From CAMLJR01 sp964631955 (GTDB lineage Bacteria > Pseudomonadota > Gammaproteobacteria > Pseudomonadales > CAMLJR01): 64,000 nucleotides of DNA. Made by a program: the position numbers and the translations under genes. The notes under the pieces are model-generated. The model was not told where the DNA came from. It was given only the letters and a program-made list of their open reading frames with translations, and searched no databases. The stretch covers positions 1 to 64,000 of the forward strand of contig CAZWBA010000008.1 of NCBI GenBank assembly GCA_964631955.1. Direction: 5' to 3'. Within the stretch, counting starts at the first letter, position 1. Each line of letters starts with the position of its first letter. Positions 35,458 through 43,679 of this stretch are shown here, piece by piece.

Positions 35458-35510
35458 GCTCCGATTCAGTTCTTCACGATTTAACAGAACAACCTTTTAG
35501 TAGGCTGATC

Positions 35511-36023
35511 TCAGTAGGACAACTCGGCGCGACGATTTTTCGCCCATGCGTTTTCGTCGTGACCTGGATCGGCCGGGCGCTCTTTGCCATAGCTGATGGT
35601 TTCGATACGGCTTTTTGCGATGCCGTTAGCGACGAGATATTGAACCACGGCGTTCGCGCGACGTTCGCCAAGCGCGAGGTTGTATTCGCGCGTGCCGCGC
35701 TCGTCGGCATGGCCTTCAACACGAACCTGCTGGCTGCCATTGCGCAGCTTCGCGATGTTATTGTCGAGAATCGATTGCGAATCGCTGCTCAGCGTGTACT
35801 GATCGAAACCGAAGTACACCGTGCGACCATTCTGTGCGTAAGCATCGCTGCCGCTGCCACCGTTGCCGCCCATCGCATTCGGATCGTAGGAGCCTGAAGC
35901 GCTCGAGCCGCCGGTGCCGCTGCCACTGGTGTTTCCCGAATCAGCATTTTTATTGCTGGAGCAACCAGCAGTGAATGCCATTGCCAATACCACACCTACC
36001 GCGAGAAGTTTTTTGCTTGCCAT
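35511..36023 (-). CDS. pal: Peptidoglycan-associated lipoprotein Pal
   Basis: A 170-residue outer-membrane lipoprotein. The lipobox is TAGC (Cys21). A Gly/Ser/Asn-rich linker of about 45 residues precedes an OmpA-type peptidoglycan-binding domain: TVYFGFDQYTLS, the core VEGHADERGTREYNLALGERRANAV, and a terminal AKNRRAELSY. It interacts with TolB and TolA and anchors the outer membrane to peptidoglycan. The Gly/Ser linker is somewhat long. 222 bases separate it from tolB; no gene is seen there, and it may hold an internal promoter. Confidence 0.96.
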   Translation of the reverse strand: MASKKLLAVGVVLAMAFTAGCSSNKNADSGNTSGSGTGGSSASGSYDPNAMGGNGGSGSDAYAQNGRTVYFGFDQYTLSSDSQSILDNNIAKLRNGSQQVRVEGHADERGTREYNLALGERRANAVVQYLVANGIAKSRIETISYGKERPADPGHDENAWAKNRRAELSY

Positions 36024-36245
36024 GATTTAGCCTATTCCAATGTATTGATGAAAAGTGAAATAAAAAAACAGCCTGTCAAAAAAACGATGCAGTACTTGAA
36101 ACCAGTAAAAACTCGATCAGCCCTTATGACAACATCCGATTAATTTTGCTCATTCCCGACGTGCTGCTGCGCACCCGGATGTAATTTTACAACCGACTGC
36201 GCGGGTAACTGTCATGAAAATGGGCCATCGAAAAATGCACGGCGT

Positions 36246-37532
36246 TTAACGGCGATCGATAAAGGGCGACCATGCGGGTTCGCGCACATCACCGAAGCGC
36301 GAGGGCATCAGATATCTTGTGCCCGCGTCCACCGAAACGGCGGCAAGAATACCACGGCCCCCATGCAAAGTCGCGTAGATCAACATAGCGCTATTGGGTG
36401 CCACGCAGGGGGATTCGTCGAGGCTGGCCTGCGTTAGCGGGCGTCTGATTCCGCGCTTTGTATCCTGCAGCACAATGTGGAAATCGCCTTTTTCGCGGTG
36501 CACATAGACGAACCCGCTACCATCGGGCATCGCTCGCGGACGGGCATTGTAAGTGCCGTCGAATGTCAGCCGATTCGGCTCGCCGCCGTTGGCGCTCACC
36601 TGATAAATCTGCGGCTTGCCGCCACGATCGGACGTGAAATAAATCGAACGGCCATCGGCGCTCCACGCTGGTTCGGTATCGATTGCGAAGTGACTGGTAA
36701 TGCGTGTAAGCCCGCGCGACGCTACATCCATGACATAGATTTCGGTATTGCCGTCTTTGGACAACACCATCGCCAGACGTCTGCCATCGGGAGAAAATGT
36801 TGGCGAACTGTTGATGCCCGGAAAATTCGTCAATTGCTGCCGCGCGCGCGTGCGTAAATTCTCCATGTAAATCGCGGGGCGGCGAGTCTCGAACGATGTA
36901 TACACTATCGTTTCACCATCGGGCGCCCAGCTCGGCGTCATCAGCGGCTCGCGCTGTGTACGCAAAATTTGCTCACGCGCACCATCGGCATCGCTGAGCA
37001 TCAGTCGATAAGTATTTTGTCCCTGCGCATCGCGCAGCGCGGACACATACAGCAACTTCAAACTGAAAATTCCGCGAATACCGGTGATTTTTTCATAGAC
37101 CTTATCGGAAATATGATGCGCGACATCGCGCAGGCTATCGTTGTAACCGACTTCGCGATCGAGCAAAACCTGCTTCTGATTGATGGCATCGAACAGTTCG
37201 TATTGAATCGTATAACCGCGATCCAGCGGAGTAATTTTGCCAACCACGATCCAGTCGACATTGAGCGCGCGCCAATCGCGATAAACCACCTCGCTCGCCT
37301 CGCGCGGCATGCTCAACATATTGCCCGCCGGCAACGGGGTGAACTGACCGCTTCGCTTCAGATCGTTGGCGACGATGGAAGCAATATCCTCGGGCAGTGG
37401 AGCACCATTCCAGCCCAGCGGAACCACCGCAATCGAAATCGGCTTATCGACTCCTTTTTGAATTTGAATGGTGAGCTGTGCCCAGCTCGATGCAGAAACA
37501 AAAAGACACAACAGTAACAGCAGACGTTTCAT
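36246..37532 (-). CDS. tolB: Tol-Pal translocation protein TolB
   Basis: A 428-residue periplasmic protein with a signal peptide (MKRLLLLLCLFVSASSWA) , an N-terminal alpha/beta domain (about 25-165) and a six-bladed beta-propeller. The propeller shows repeated PSWAPDGETIVYTS, PTFSPDGRRLAMV and PAWSADGRSIYFTSDRGG motifs. TolB docks on Pal and on the TolA C-domain. It lies 28 bases after tolA. Length and domain order are normal. Confidence 0.96.
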   Translation of the reverse strand: MKRLLLLLCLFVSASSWAQLTIQIQKGVDKPISIAVVPLGWNGAPLPEDIASIVANDLKRSGQFTPLPAGNMLSMPREASEVVYRDWRALNVDWIVVGKITPLDRGYTIQYELFDAINQKQVLLDREVGYNDSLRDVAHHISDKVYEKITGIRGIFSLKLLYVSALRDAQGQNTYRLMLSDADGAREQILRTQREPLMTPSWAPDGETIVYTSFETRRPAIYMENLRTRARQQLTNFPGINSSPTFSPDGRRLAMVLSKDGNTEIYVMDVASRGLTRITSHFAIDTEPAWSADGRSIYFTSDRGGKPQIYQVSANGGEPNRLTFDGTYNARPRAMPDGSGFVYVHREKGDFHIVLQDTKRGIRRPLTQASLDESPCVAPNSAMLIYATLHGGRGILAAVSVDAGTRYLMPSRFGDVREPAWSPFIDRR

Positions 37533-37560
37533 TTAAATCTCCCGAAAACTCTCTCCGGCC

Positions 37561-38436
37561 TTACTGACGTAAATCGATCGGCTCAAACTCTAAAATTAAT
37601 GGGCGGAAGTTTCTATCAAATGCAGCATCGCTGATTTGACTTAAATACGGAAACTTTCCTGCACGACGCACGGCTGCCACTGCCGCTCTATCGAATGCGT
37701 CGTCCCCACTACTTTTGTACACGGCAACATCGATAACATCACCCGCTTTAATCAGTCGAATCTGTAAAACGACCTTCATTCCAAAACGAGCGCTAGGCGG
37801 ACGACTCCAATTGTCCTGTATCTGCTTCTGAATCATGCCGGCAAAACTCGCTACTGCCTCTCGATCGCGCTCGGCGGCGTTCGCTTCGTCTTCAGCCGCT
37901 ATCGCCCGCTTCAACTCATCGCGCTCACGCTGTTCACGCTTTTTACGTTCGGCATCTTCCTGCGCTTTACGCTGAGCCTCTTCTTGCTGTTTTTTACGCT
38001 GCGCTTCTTCAGTCTCTTTACGCTTGCGCTCTTCTTCCTGCTTTTTTTGCTCAGCCAATTTCTTTTGCTGAAGCTCGGCTTTTTCTTTCTCTACCTTAAT
38101 TTGTTTCTCAAGCTCTTTTTGTTTTTCGATTTGCTTCTGCTGTTCGACATCCGGCTTAGGCGGCTCTGGTTTGACCGGCTCGGGCTTTGGCGGTTCCGGC
38201 TTAGATGGTTGAGGTTTCGGCTCAGCGACAGGTTTTGGCTCGGCCAGCGTTTCCGGCTTCGAGGCTGCTCGCAATGCCGGCAATTGCTCCATGCTCACCA
38301 GTTTTGCCTCGATAATTTTCATCGGCGGTGGTGGTGGTGTCGGTGAGGAAAACGAAAAATTGAAAAGCAGTATCGCTATCACCGCGATATGCAGCAGCAA
38401 TGAAACGCTGAATGGAATTGCGACAGGGCTGCGCAT
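37561..38436 (-). CDS. tolA: Cell-envelope protein TolA
   Basis: A 291-residue inner-membrane protein that spans the periplasm. One N-terminal transmembrane helix (about residues 8-28, SLLLHIAVIAILLFNF) precedes a Pro/Lys/Glu-rich segment of PKPEP type, then a long charged helix (about 100-190, rich in Lys, Glu, Gln, Arg), and a C-terminal domain III (NWSRPPSARFGMKVVLQIRL to the end) that contacts TolB and Pal. The helix is shorter than in E. coli (421 residues total). The stop-to-start distance to tolB is 28 bases. Confidence 0.94.
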   Translation of the reverse strand: MRSPVAIPFSVSLLLHIAVIAILLFNFSFSSPTPPPPPMKIIEAKLVSMEQLPALRAASKPETLAEPKPVAEPKPQPSKPEPPKPEPVKPEPPKPDVEQQKQIEKQKELEKQIKVEKEKAELQQKKLAEQKKQEEERKRKETEEAQRKKQQEEAQRKAQEDAERKKREQRERDELKRAIAAEDEANAAERDREAVASFAGMIQKQIQDNWSRPPSARFGMKVVLQIRLIKAGDVIDVAVYKSSGDDAFDRAAVAAVRRAGKFPYLSQISDAAFDRNFRPLILEFEPIDLRQ

Positions 38437-38465
38437 CGATCAGATCGCCCTATGGAGCTCTGACA

Positions 38466-38906
38466 TCAGGGCTTCCTGACCGGCTGATCATCGGTGACCA
38501 GGCCGACCGATTCCGCACCCGCGCTTTGCAATGCGGCCATTAATTCGACGACATCGCCATAGGGCACCTTGCGATCGCCCCAGACGAACACTTTCGTTTC
38601 GGGTTTCGCGCGCAATACCTTGCCGACACGATCAGTGATATCGGTCAAATTCGTAGCGGTCTGCGCCTGCTCCTTGGTGCCGAGTTCGACGTAATAAGTA
38701 CCATCGGCCTTGATCGACACGATCAGCGGCTTGTCGTCCTCGGGTGGTACCGGTTTCGCCTTCGCATGCGGCAATTCGACCTGCACACCCTGCATGATCA
38801 TCGGCGCTGTCACCATGAAAATAATGAGCAGCACGAGCATCACGTCGATATACGGTACGACGTTGATTTCAGCCATCGCTCCGTAGCGTTTTTTTCCACG
38901 CGCCAT
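38466..38906 (-). CDS. tolR: Proton-channel subunit TolR
   Basis: A 146-residue ExbD/TolR-family protein. One transmembrane helix (about residues 15-36) contains the functional Asp of the pattern NVVPYIDVMLVLLIIFMV, which is Asp17 in this protein. The rest is the periplasmic domain ending VTDDQPV. TolQ and TolR use the proton motive force to energise TolA. It lies 34 bases after tolQ and 29 bases before tolA. Confidence 0.95.
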   Translation of the reverse strand: MARGKKRYGAMAEINVVPYIDVMLVLLIIFMVTAPMIMQGVQVELPHAKAKPVPPEDDKPLIVSIKADGTYYVELGTKEQAQTATNLTDITDRVGKVLRAKPETKVFVWGDRKVPYGDVVELMAALQSAGAESVGLVTDDQPVRKP

Positions 38907-38940
38907 TTATGAATTTCCGCTCAATTGCCGCTCAGAGAAA

Positions 38941-39645
38941 TCAATTGCCATTGGTGCGCTTGGTGTGCGCCTGACGATGCAGAATGCTCGAAAACTCTTC
39001 GGCAAACGTATCGTATTTATTATCGAGCGTTTCGACCCACGCCGCGAAACGGTTATACGCGACCACCGCAGGAATCGCCGCGAACAGGCCCATCGCCGTC
39101 GCAACCAGCGCCTCGGAAATGCCGGGGGCGACGGTTTGCAAAGTCGCCTGCTGCACATTTGCGAGCCCCTGGAACGATGCCATGATGCCCCACACGGTTC
39201 CGAATAAACCAACATACGGACTGGTCGAACCCACCGTCGCGAGAAATGGCAGATGCTCGGCCATTTTTTCCTGCTCGCGCGACATCGCCACCCGCATGGC
39301 GCGCTGCGAACCTTCCATCACTGCATCAGGATCGGCGCCGACCTGCTGACGCAGACGCGAAAACTCCTTGAAACCCGCGCGAAAAATACTTTCCATGCCG
39401 AAGATATTGTCGCGATCGGTTTTGCTGTTGCCGTTGCGAAACAGCTGACTCAAATCGATACCCGACCAGAACTCCTGCTCGAATGCTTCCATCTCCTGTC
39501 GTGCCGCGCGGAAATACAACACGCGCTGGGCGATGAAAAACCAGGAAGCCAATGACGCCACCAACAAAATTCCCATCACGAGTTGCACCGTGATACTGGC
39601 GTTTATCACCAAATGCAGAATGGAAACGTCTTGATTCACTCCCAC
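38941..39645 (-). CDS. tolQ: Proton-channel subunit TolQ
   Basis: A 234-residue MotA/TolQ/ExbB-family protein with three transmembrane helices (about 13-37, 133-155 and 168-190). The large cytoplasmic loop lies between helices 1 and 2, and the pore segments GTVWGIMASFQGL and SEALVATAMGLFAAIPAVVAYN are well conserved. It partners TolR. It follows ybgC at 79 bases on the same strand. Confidence 0.96.
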   Translation of the reverse strand: MGVNQDVSILHLVINASITVQLVMGILLVASLASWFFIAQRVLYFRAARQEMEAFEQEFWSGIDLSQLFRNGNSKTDRDNIFGMESIFRAGFKEFSRLRQQVGADPDAVMEGSQRAMRVAMSREQEKMAEHLPFLATVGSTSPYVGLFGTVWGIMASFQGLANVQQATLQTVAPGISEALVATAMGLFAAIPAVVAYNRFAAWVETLDNKYDTFAEEFSSILHRQAHTKRTNGN

Positions 39646-39724
39646 TTTCTCCTCATCAAAAGTGCTCCGTATTATTTAACCGCTGCCTGCATTTCTGATA
39701 CGACGCTGCCGCGCTCGAAATCCA

Positions 39725-40189
39725 TCACGATGATGAATTTTGAAGACGGGTTAAAAGCTCTTCTGGAATACGTGCCGGCTTCATCGTGCTGCATTCGACG
39801 CAGGCAATATTGACGCGGCCGCCGCACAATTCCTCATCGCCGCGCAGTATACGCTGTTCGAACGTGAGTTGTGCCTTGCCATACTCGACGACCTTCGCGG
39901 TTACGATCAATTCATCGTCGAGCTTTGCCGGACGGCGATAATCGACATGCACGCGACGCACGACAAACATCAAATCTGCACTTGCTGTAGTTTCATTTAA
40001 CAGGGCAGCAGTTTCACTTAACAGGGCGGCTTTATCATAGCCGTGAGCGCGCATGAATTCGGTGCGTGCACGCTCCATATATTTTAAATAATTCACATAG
40101 AACACGATGCCGCCCGCGTCGGTGTCTTCGATATAGACGCGCACCGGCCAGCGAAATTCCCCCACTCCACTCATCAAAGGCTCACTCAT
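39725..40189 (-). CDS. ybgC: Acyl-CoA thioesterase YbgC
   Basis: A 154-residue hot-dog fold thioesterase of the 4-hydroxybenzoyl-CoA type. The catalytic segment YIEDTDAGGIVFYVNYLKYMERAR contains the active-site Asp (residue 22 in EDTDAGG). YbgC associates with the Tol complex in E. coli and acts on acyl-CoA or acyl-ACP. A seven-residue internal duplication (AALLSET/AALLNET) is encoded by a 21-base tandem repeat at 39990-40031 and makes the protein slightly longer than usual. It begins 9 bases after the ruvB stop. Confidence 0.92.
   Translation of the reverse strand: MSEPLMSGVGEFRWPVRVYIEDTDAGGIVFYVNYLKYMERARTEFMRAHGYDKAALLSETAALLNETTASADLMFVVRRVHVDYRRPAKLDDELIVTAKVVEYGKAQLTFEQRILRGDEELCGGRVNIACVECSTMKPARIPEELLTRLQNSSS
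39990..40031. repeat. 21-base tandem duplication within ybgC
   Basis: Units 39990-40010 and 40011-40031 differ at a few bases and add seven codons in frame (ALLSETA then ALLNETT). The encoded segment is a surface helix after the catalytic loop, so the insertion is probably tolerated. Confidence 0.65.
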
Positions 40190-40198
40190 TGCGACGCA

Positions 40199-41257
40199 TC
40201 ACTCACCCGACTTATCGAGCGGCAATGAACCCTGAAGATTGGCATTGCCACGCGATGGCATACTCAACCCAAAATGCAGATATGCATTGCGCGTAGCCAT
40301 GCGTCCGCGCGGTGTGCGCACAATGTAACCCTGCTGAATCAGATAGGGTTCGAGCACGTCTTCGATGGTGTCGCGCTCTTCCGAAATCGCCGCGGCCAGA
40401 CTTTCGACACCGACCGGGCCGCCGTCGAACATTTCGATCATCGCGAGCAGCAAACGGCGATCGAGATGATCGAAACCGCGCTGATCGACGTTGAGCATAT
40501 TGAGCGCGCGATCGGCGATATCGGCGGTGATGGTGCCATCGCTTTTCACTTCGGCATAATCACGCACACGGCGTAATAATCGATTGGCGATACGCGGTGT
40601 GCCGCGTGCGCGCTTTGCAATTTCGTGCGCGCCGCTCGGCTCAATATTGATACCGAAAATTCCACCAGCGCGCTGCACGATATGCGTGAGGTCGGCGACG
40701 TTATAAAACTCCAAACGTTGCACGATACCGAAACGGTCGCGCAGCGGCGATGTCAGCAAACCTGCGCGTGTAGTTGCACCGACAAGTGTGAAAGGCGGCA
40801 AATCCAATTTAATCGAACGCGCTGCGGGGCCTTCGCCGATCATGATGTCGAGCTGAAAATCCTCCATCGCTGGATACAGCACTTCTTCGACATGCGGACT
40901 CAGGCGATGGATTTCATCGATAAATAAAATATCGCCCGGTTCGAGATTGGTCATCAGCGCCGCGAGATCGCCTGCCCGCTCAAGCACCGGACCGGATGTG
41001 GTTTTGAGCGCAACACCCATTTCATTCGCGAGAATATTCGCGAGCGTGGTTTTGCCGAGACCGGGCGGTCCGAATATCAATGTGTGATCGAGCGGCTCCA
41101 AGCGTTTACGTGCAGCACTCACGAAGATTTCCATCTGCTCGCGCACGGCGTGCTGGCCGACATAATCGGAAAGCGATTTCGGGCGTACCGCGCGATCGAG
41201 ACCTTCTTCACGCGTATTTTCCGCTGTCGGAGCAATTAATCTGTCGTGTTCAATCAT
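40199..41257 (-). CDS. ruvB: Holliday junction branch migration ATPase RuvB
   Basis: A 352-residue AAA+ motor that drives branch migration with RuvA during recombination repair. Walker A is GPPGLGKTT (residues 63-71) and Walker B LFIDEIH; sensor 1 is VGATTRAGLL with the following RDRFG containing the arginine finger, and the winged-helix C-domain (EPYLIQQGYIVRTPRGR) ends the protein. It is separated from ruvA by 181 bases that contain an inverted-repeat element, so it may be transcribed partly on its own. ybgC follows closely. Confidence 0.97.
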   Translation of the reverse strand: MIEHDRLIAPTAENTREEGLDRAVRPKSLSDYVGQHAVREQMEIFVSAARKRLEPLDHTLIFGPPGLGKTTLANILANEMGVALKTTSGPVLERAGDLAALMTNLEPGDILFIDEIHRLSPHVEEVLYPAMEDFQLDIMIGEGPAARSIKLDLPPFTLVGATTRAGLLTSPLRDRFGIVQRLEFYNVADLTHIVQRAGGIFGINIEPSGAHEIAKRARGTPRIANRLLRRVRDYAEVKSDGTITADIADRALNMLNVDQRGFDHLDRRLLLAMIEMFDGGPVGVESLAAAISEERDTIEDVLEPYLIQQGYIVRTPRGRMATRNAYLHFGLSMPSRGNANLQGSLPLDKSGE

Positions 41258-41280
41258 GTACTTAACGCATCAATCTAGAG

Positions 41281-41418
41281 GCGATCAGGGTGGACCACTA
41301 TTTTCAGGGCCAATAAATAACGACGAAGCCAGGGAAACTCTTGTGTTTGGTGAAGTTAATCAGATCACCGCACAAATGCCACTTGCAAGTCCCGAAAATA
41401 GTGGTCCACCCTGATCGC
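41281..41418. mobile_element. 138-bp inverted-repeat element (MITE-like) between ruvA and ruvB
   Basis: A perfect 25-base terminal inverted repeat: GCGATCAGGGTGGACCACTA plus TTTTC at 41281-41305, and its exact complement at 41394-41418. The symmetry continues for three or four more bases if one gap is allowed. The 88 bases between carry no gene. A clear target-site duplication is not visible at the ends. It is most likely a non-autonomous transposable element, or the relict ends of an insertion sequence, inserted between two genes of the ruv operon. Confidence 0.75.
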
Positions 41419-41438
41419 ATCCCACGATAAAAATTCGA

Positions 41439-42047
41439 TTAACTTTTTACCGCTTTTCTAAGGGCAGCACGAATTAATATTTCGCTCGTGGTACCTTCGT
41501 TTTTCACTGCCGCAATCATTTTGCTGGCTTCGGCAGGTTTATAGCCGAGCGCGATCAGTGCCGATTCCGCTTCGAGCTGATAATCGTTTTCGCGCACCGG
41601 TAATTGCGCTGAACCTTCTTTTACTGCAACGCCGTCGACATGCCAGTCGCGTAAACGGTCGCGCATTTCGATAAGCAAACGCTCTGCAGTTTTTTTGCCG
41701 ACACCGGGCAACTTCACCAGACCTGCGGCATCGTCGTCGCGCACGCAGCGCACGAAATCACTGACATCCATGCCCGATAAAATCGTCAGCGCCAGTTTCG
41801 GACCGACGCCATTCACCTTGATCAACGCACGAAACATGGCGCGATCCTGCAGCGTCGCGAAGCCATATAAAAGATGCGCGTCTTCGCGCACAATCAAATG
41901 CGTGTGCAATTCGACATTCTCACCGAGCGCCGGCAACTGATAGATCGTCGTCATCGGCGCATGAATCTCATAACCGACGCCGTTCACGTCGACCAGTAAT
42001 TCCGGAGCCTGTTTTTCCAGTAGTTTGCCGCGAACCCTGCCGATCAC
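41439..42047 (-). CDS. ruvA: Holliday junction DNA-binding protein RuvA
   Basis: A 202-residue protein that binds Holliday junctions as a tetramer and recruits RuvB. Domain I is the OB-like fold (MIGRVRGKLLEK, VNGVGYEI), domain II holds the helix-hairpin-helix motifs (LIKVNGVGPKLALTIL and LVKLPGVGKKTAERLLIE), and domain III (ALIALGYKPAEASKMIAAV) contacts RuvB. ruvC is 19 bases upstream. Confidence 0.97.
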   Translation of the reverse strand: MIGRVRGKLLEKQAPELLVDVNGVGYEIHAPMTTIYQLPALGENVELHTHLIVREDAHLLYGFATLQDRAMFRALIKVNGVGPKLALTILSGMDVSDFVRCVRDDDAAGLVKLPGVGKKTAERLLIEMRDRLRDWHVDGVAVKEGSAQLPVRENDYQLEAESALIALGYKPAEASKMIAAVKNEGTTSEILIRAALRKAVKS

Positions 42048-42066
42048 TATCTATTCATCTCAAAAA

Positions 42067-42612
42067 TTAACTTAAACGACCGCGCAACATACGTCCGCGC
42101 GCCTGCCCGCCAATCGCCATGTTCAACATACTCTGACGTGTGTGTGCATGACACAGTGCGGCGGCGAGACCATCGGCCGCATCCTCCTGTGGTTCGGCGG
42201 GCAGCTTGAGCAAGGTTTTCACCATGTGCTGGACCTGCTCTTTATTCGCCGCGCCCGTTCCGACCACTGCCTGCTTGATTTGACGCGCGGTATATTCGGC
42301 CACAATCAATTTCCGGTTCACGCACGCAACCACCGCAGCACCGCGAGCCTGTCCTAATTTCAACGCAGAGCCCGCGCTTTTCGCCATAAACACTTCTTCG
42401 ACGGCGACCTCGGAAGGCCCGTAGCTATCGATGATTTCGGAAATATTGTCGAAGATGATTTTAAGACGATCGGCCAGCGCGATCACGGGGAGGCGAATCA
42501 CCCCACTGGCAACGTATTCGTGCCGGAGGCCACCGCTGTTGCGATCGTTTACGCGAATGATACCGAAGCCGGTTTTGCGCGAGCCGGGATCAATACCGAG
42601 AATGAGAGTCAT
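42067..42612 (-). CDS. ruvC: Holliday junction endonuclease RuvC
   Basis: A 181-residue resolvase with RNase H fold. The acidic catalytic residues sit in GIDPGSRKTGFG (Asp8), VAVEEVFMAK (Glu), and the late EDAADGLAAALCH (Asp). The usual GTGAANKEQVQHMV segment is present. It resolves junctions after RuvAB migration. It lies 152 bases downstream of yebC. Confidence 0.96.
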   Translation of the reverse strand: MTLILGIDPGSRKTGFGIIRVNDRNSGGLRHEYVASGVIRLPVIALADRLKIIFDNISEIIDSYGPSEVAVEEVFMAKSAGSALKLGQARGAAVVACVNRKLIVAEYTARQIKQAVVGTGAANKEQVQHMVKTLLKLPAEPQEDAADGLAAALCHAHTRQSMLNMAIGGQARGRMLRGRLS

Positions 42613-42723
42613 GCAATCAGCCGTGTGGAGGTTTGGGTATTATGGCCATGATTGTACGGATTTGACCACCCGTAGGGCGAACCTCTGCGCTCCCGCCTCT
42701 CTGCTTAAATCGCGAAATAAAAA

Positions 42724-42745
42724 GGGCAGATACAGGGATCTGCCC
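42724..42745. repeat. REP-like palindrome between yebC and ruvC
   Basis: GGGCAGAT-ACAGGG-ATCTGCCC is a perfect 8-base stem. It is part of a larger symmetry: CCGTAGGGCG at 42669-42678 is complementary in most positions to TGCCCTACGG at 42741-42750. Similar GGGCAG…CTGCCC palindromes act as repetitive extragenic elements in other proteobacteria; whether it recurs elsewhere in this genome cannot be tested here. Confidence 0.55.
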
Positions 42746-42764
42746 TACGGCATGCATACATTGA

Positions 42765-43511
42765 TCAGCCGAGCTGCTCCATGACTTCGGCGGAAATATC
42801 CGCGTTGCTATAGACGTTCTGCACATCATCGAGATCTTCGAGCGCATCGATTAAACCGAGTACGGTTTCGGCGGCATCCTTATCGAGAGGAACTTGCAGC
42901 GACGCTAACATCGTCACCTCGGAAGCGACAGGTTTTAGCCCCGCTTTAACCATCGCATCCTTGATAGCGCCTACGGCTTCCCACGGCGTTAACACTTCGA
43001 TCGAGCCATCGTCATGCGTGATGACATCGTCGGCACCCGCCTCGAGCGTGGCTTCCATCACTTTATCTTCATCGGCGCCCGCTTCGAAAATAATCTGGCC
43101 TTTGCGCGTAAATAAATACGCCACCGAACCGTCGGTGCCGAGGTTGCCGCCGCGCTTTGAGAAAGCGTGACGTATTTCGGCCACTGTGCGGTTACGGTTA
43201 TCGGTCATGGCTTCGATAAGAACTGCCACACCGCCAGGTGCGTAACCCTCGTACGTCAACTCCTCGACGTTATCGGCTTCGCTGGTGCCGGCGCCGCGCG
43301 CGATGGCGCGATCGATGGTGTCGCGCGTCATGTTCGCGGCCAGCGCTTTATCGACGGCGGCACGCAGACGTGGATTGTCGGCGGGCTCCGGCCCACCCAA
43401 TTTCGCCGCGATCGTCAGTTCGCGAATGACTTTAGTGAAAACCGCGCTGCGCTTTGAATCCTGGCGCGCCTTGCGATGCTGGATATTTGCCCACTTGGAA
43501 TGTCCGGCCAT
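42765..43511 (-). CDS. yebC: YebC/PmpR-family protein
   Basis: A 248-residue DUF28 protein with the invariant start MAGHSKWANIQHRKARQD and internal segments NVEELTYEGYAPGGVAVLIE and KRGGNLGTDGSVAYLF. Members have been described as transcription regulators, and YebC-type proteins are reported to help ribosomes with polyproline stretches. The ATG at 43511 is fixed by the conserved N-terminus; a frame extension to 43577 is not conserved. The place between aspS and ruvC is the standard gammaproteobacterial one. Confidence 0.95.
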   Translation of the reverse strand: MAGHSKWANIQHRKARQDSKRSAVFTKVIRELTIAAKLGGPEPADNPRLRAAVDKALAANMTRDTIDRAIARGAGTSEADNVEELTYEGYAPGGVAVLIEAMTDNRNRTVAEIRHAFSKRGGNLGTDGSVAYLFTRKGQIIFEAGADEDKVMEATLEAGADDVITHDDGSIEVLTPWEAVGAIKDAMVKAGLKPVASEVTMLASLQVPLDKDAAETVLGLIDALEDLDDVQNVYSNADISAEVMEQLG

Positions 43512-43679
43512 AAAAATCACCCAATCAATTTGTCTGATACGCTGATGCAGCGTTGCGAGGCTGCCTGCGGTGCTCATTTATCTCTGTATAAACTGCTCTG
43601 CTATTCATAAGTGCGTTCTGTTGGCAACCTCGCGCCTTGCCTAAGCGCATCATCCAAACCGCCTGGATGATTTTTAAAT

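Noticed and set aside
36024..36245. Small gene or RNA between tolB and pal
   Set aside because: The 222-base gap has no frame with a plausible start and no clear structured RNA; it may simply hold a promoter for pal.
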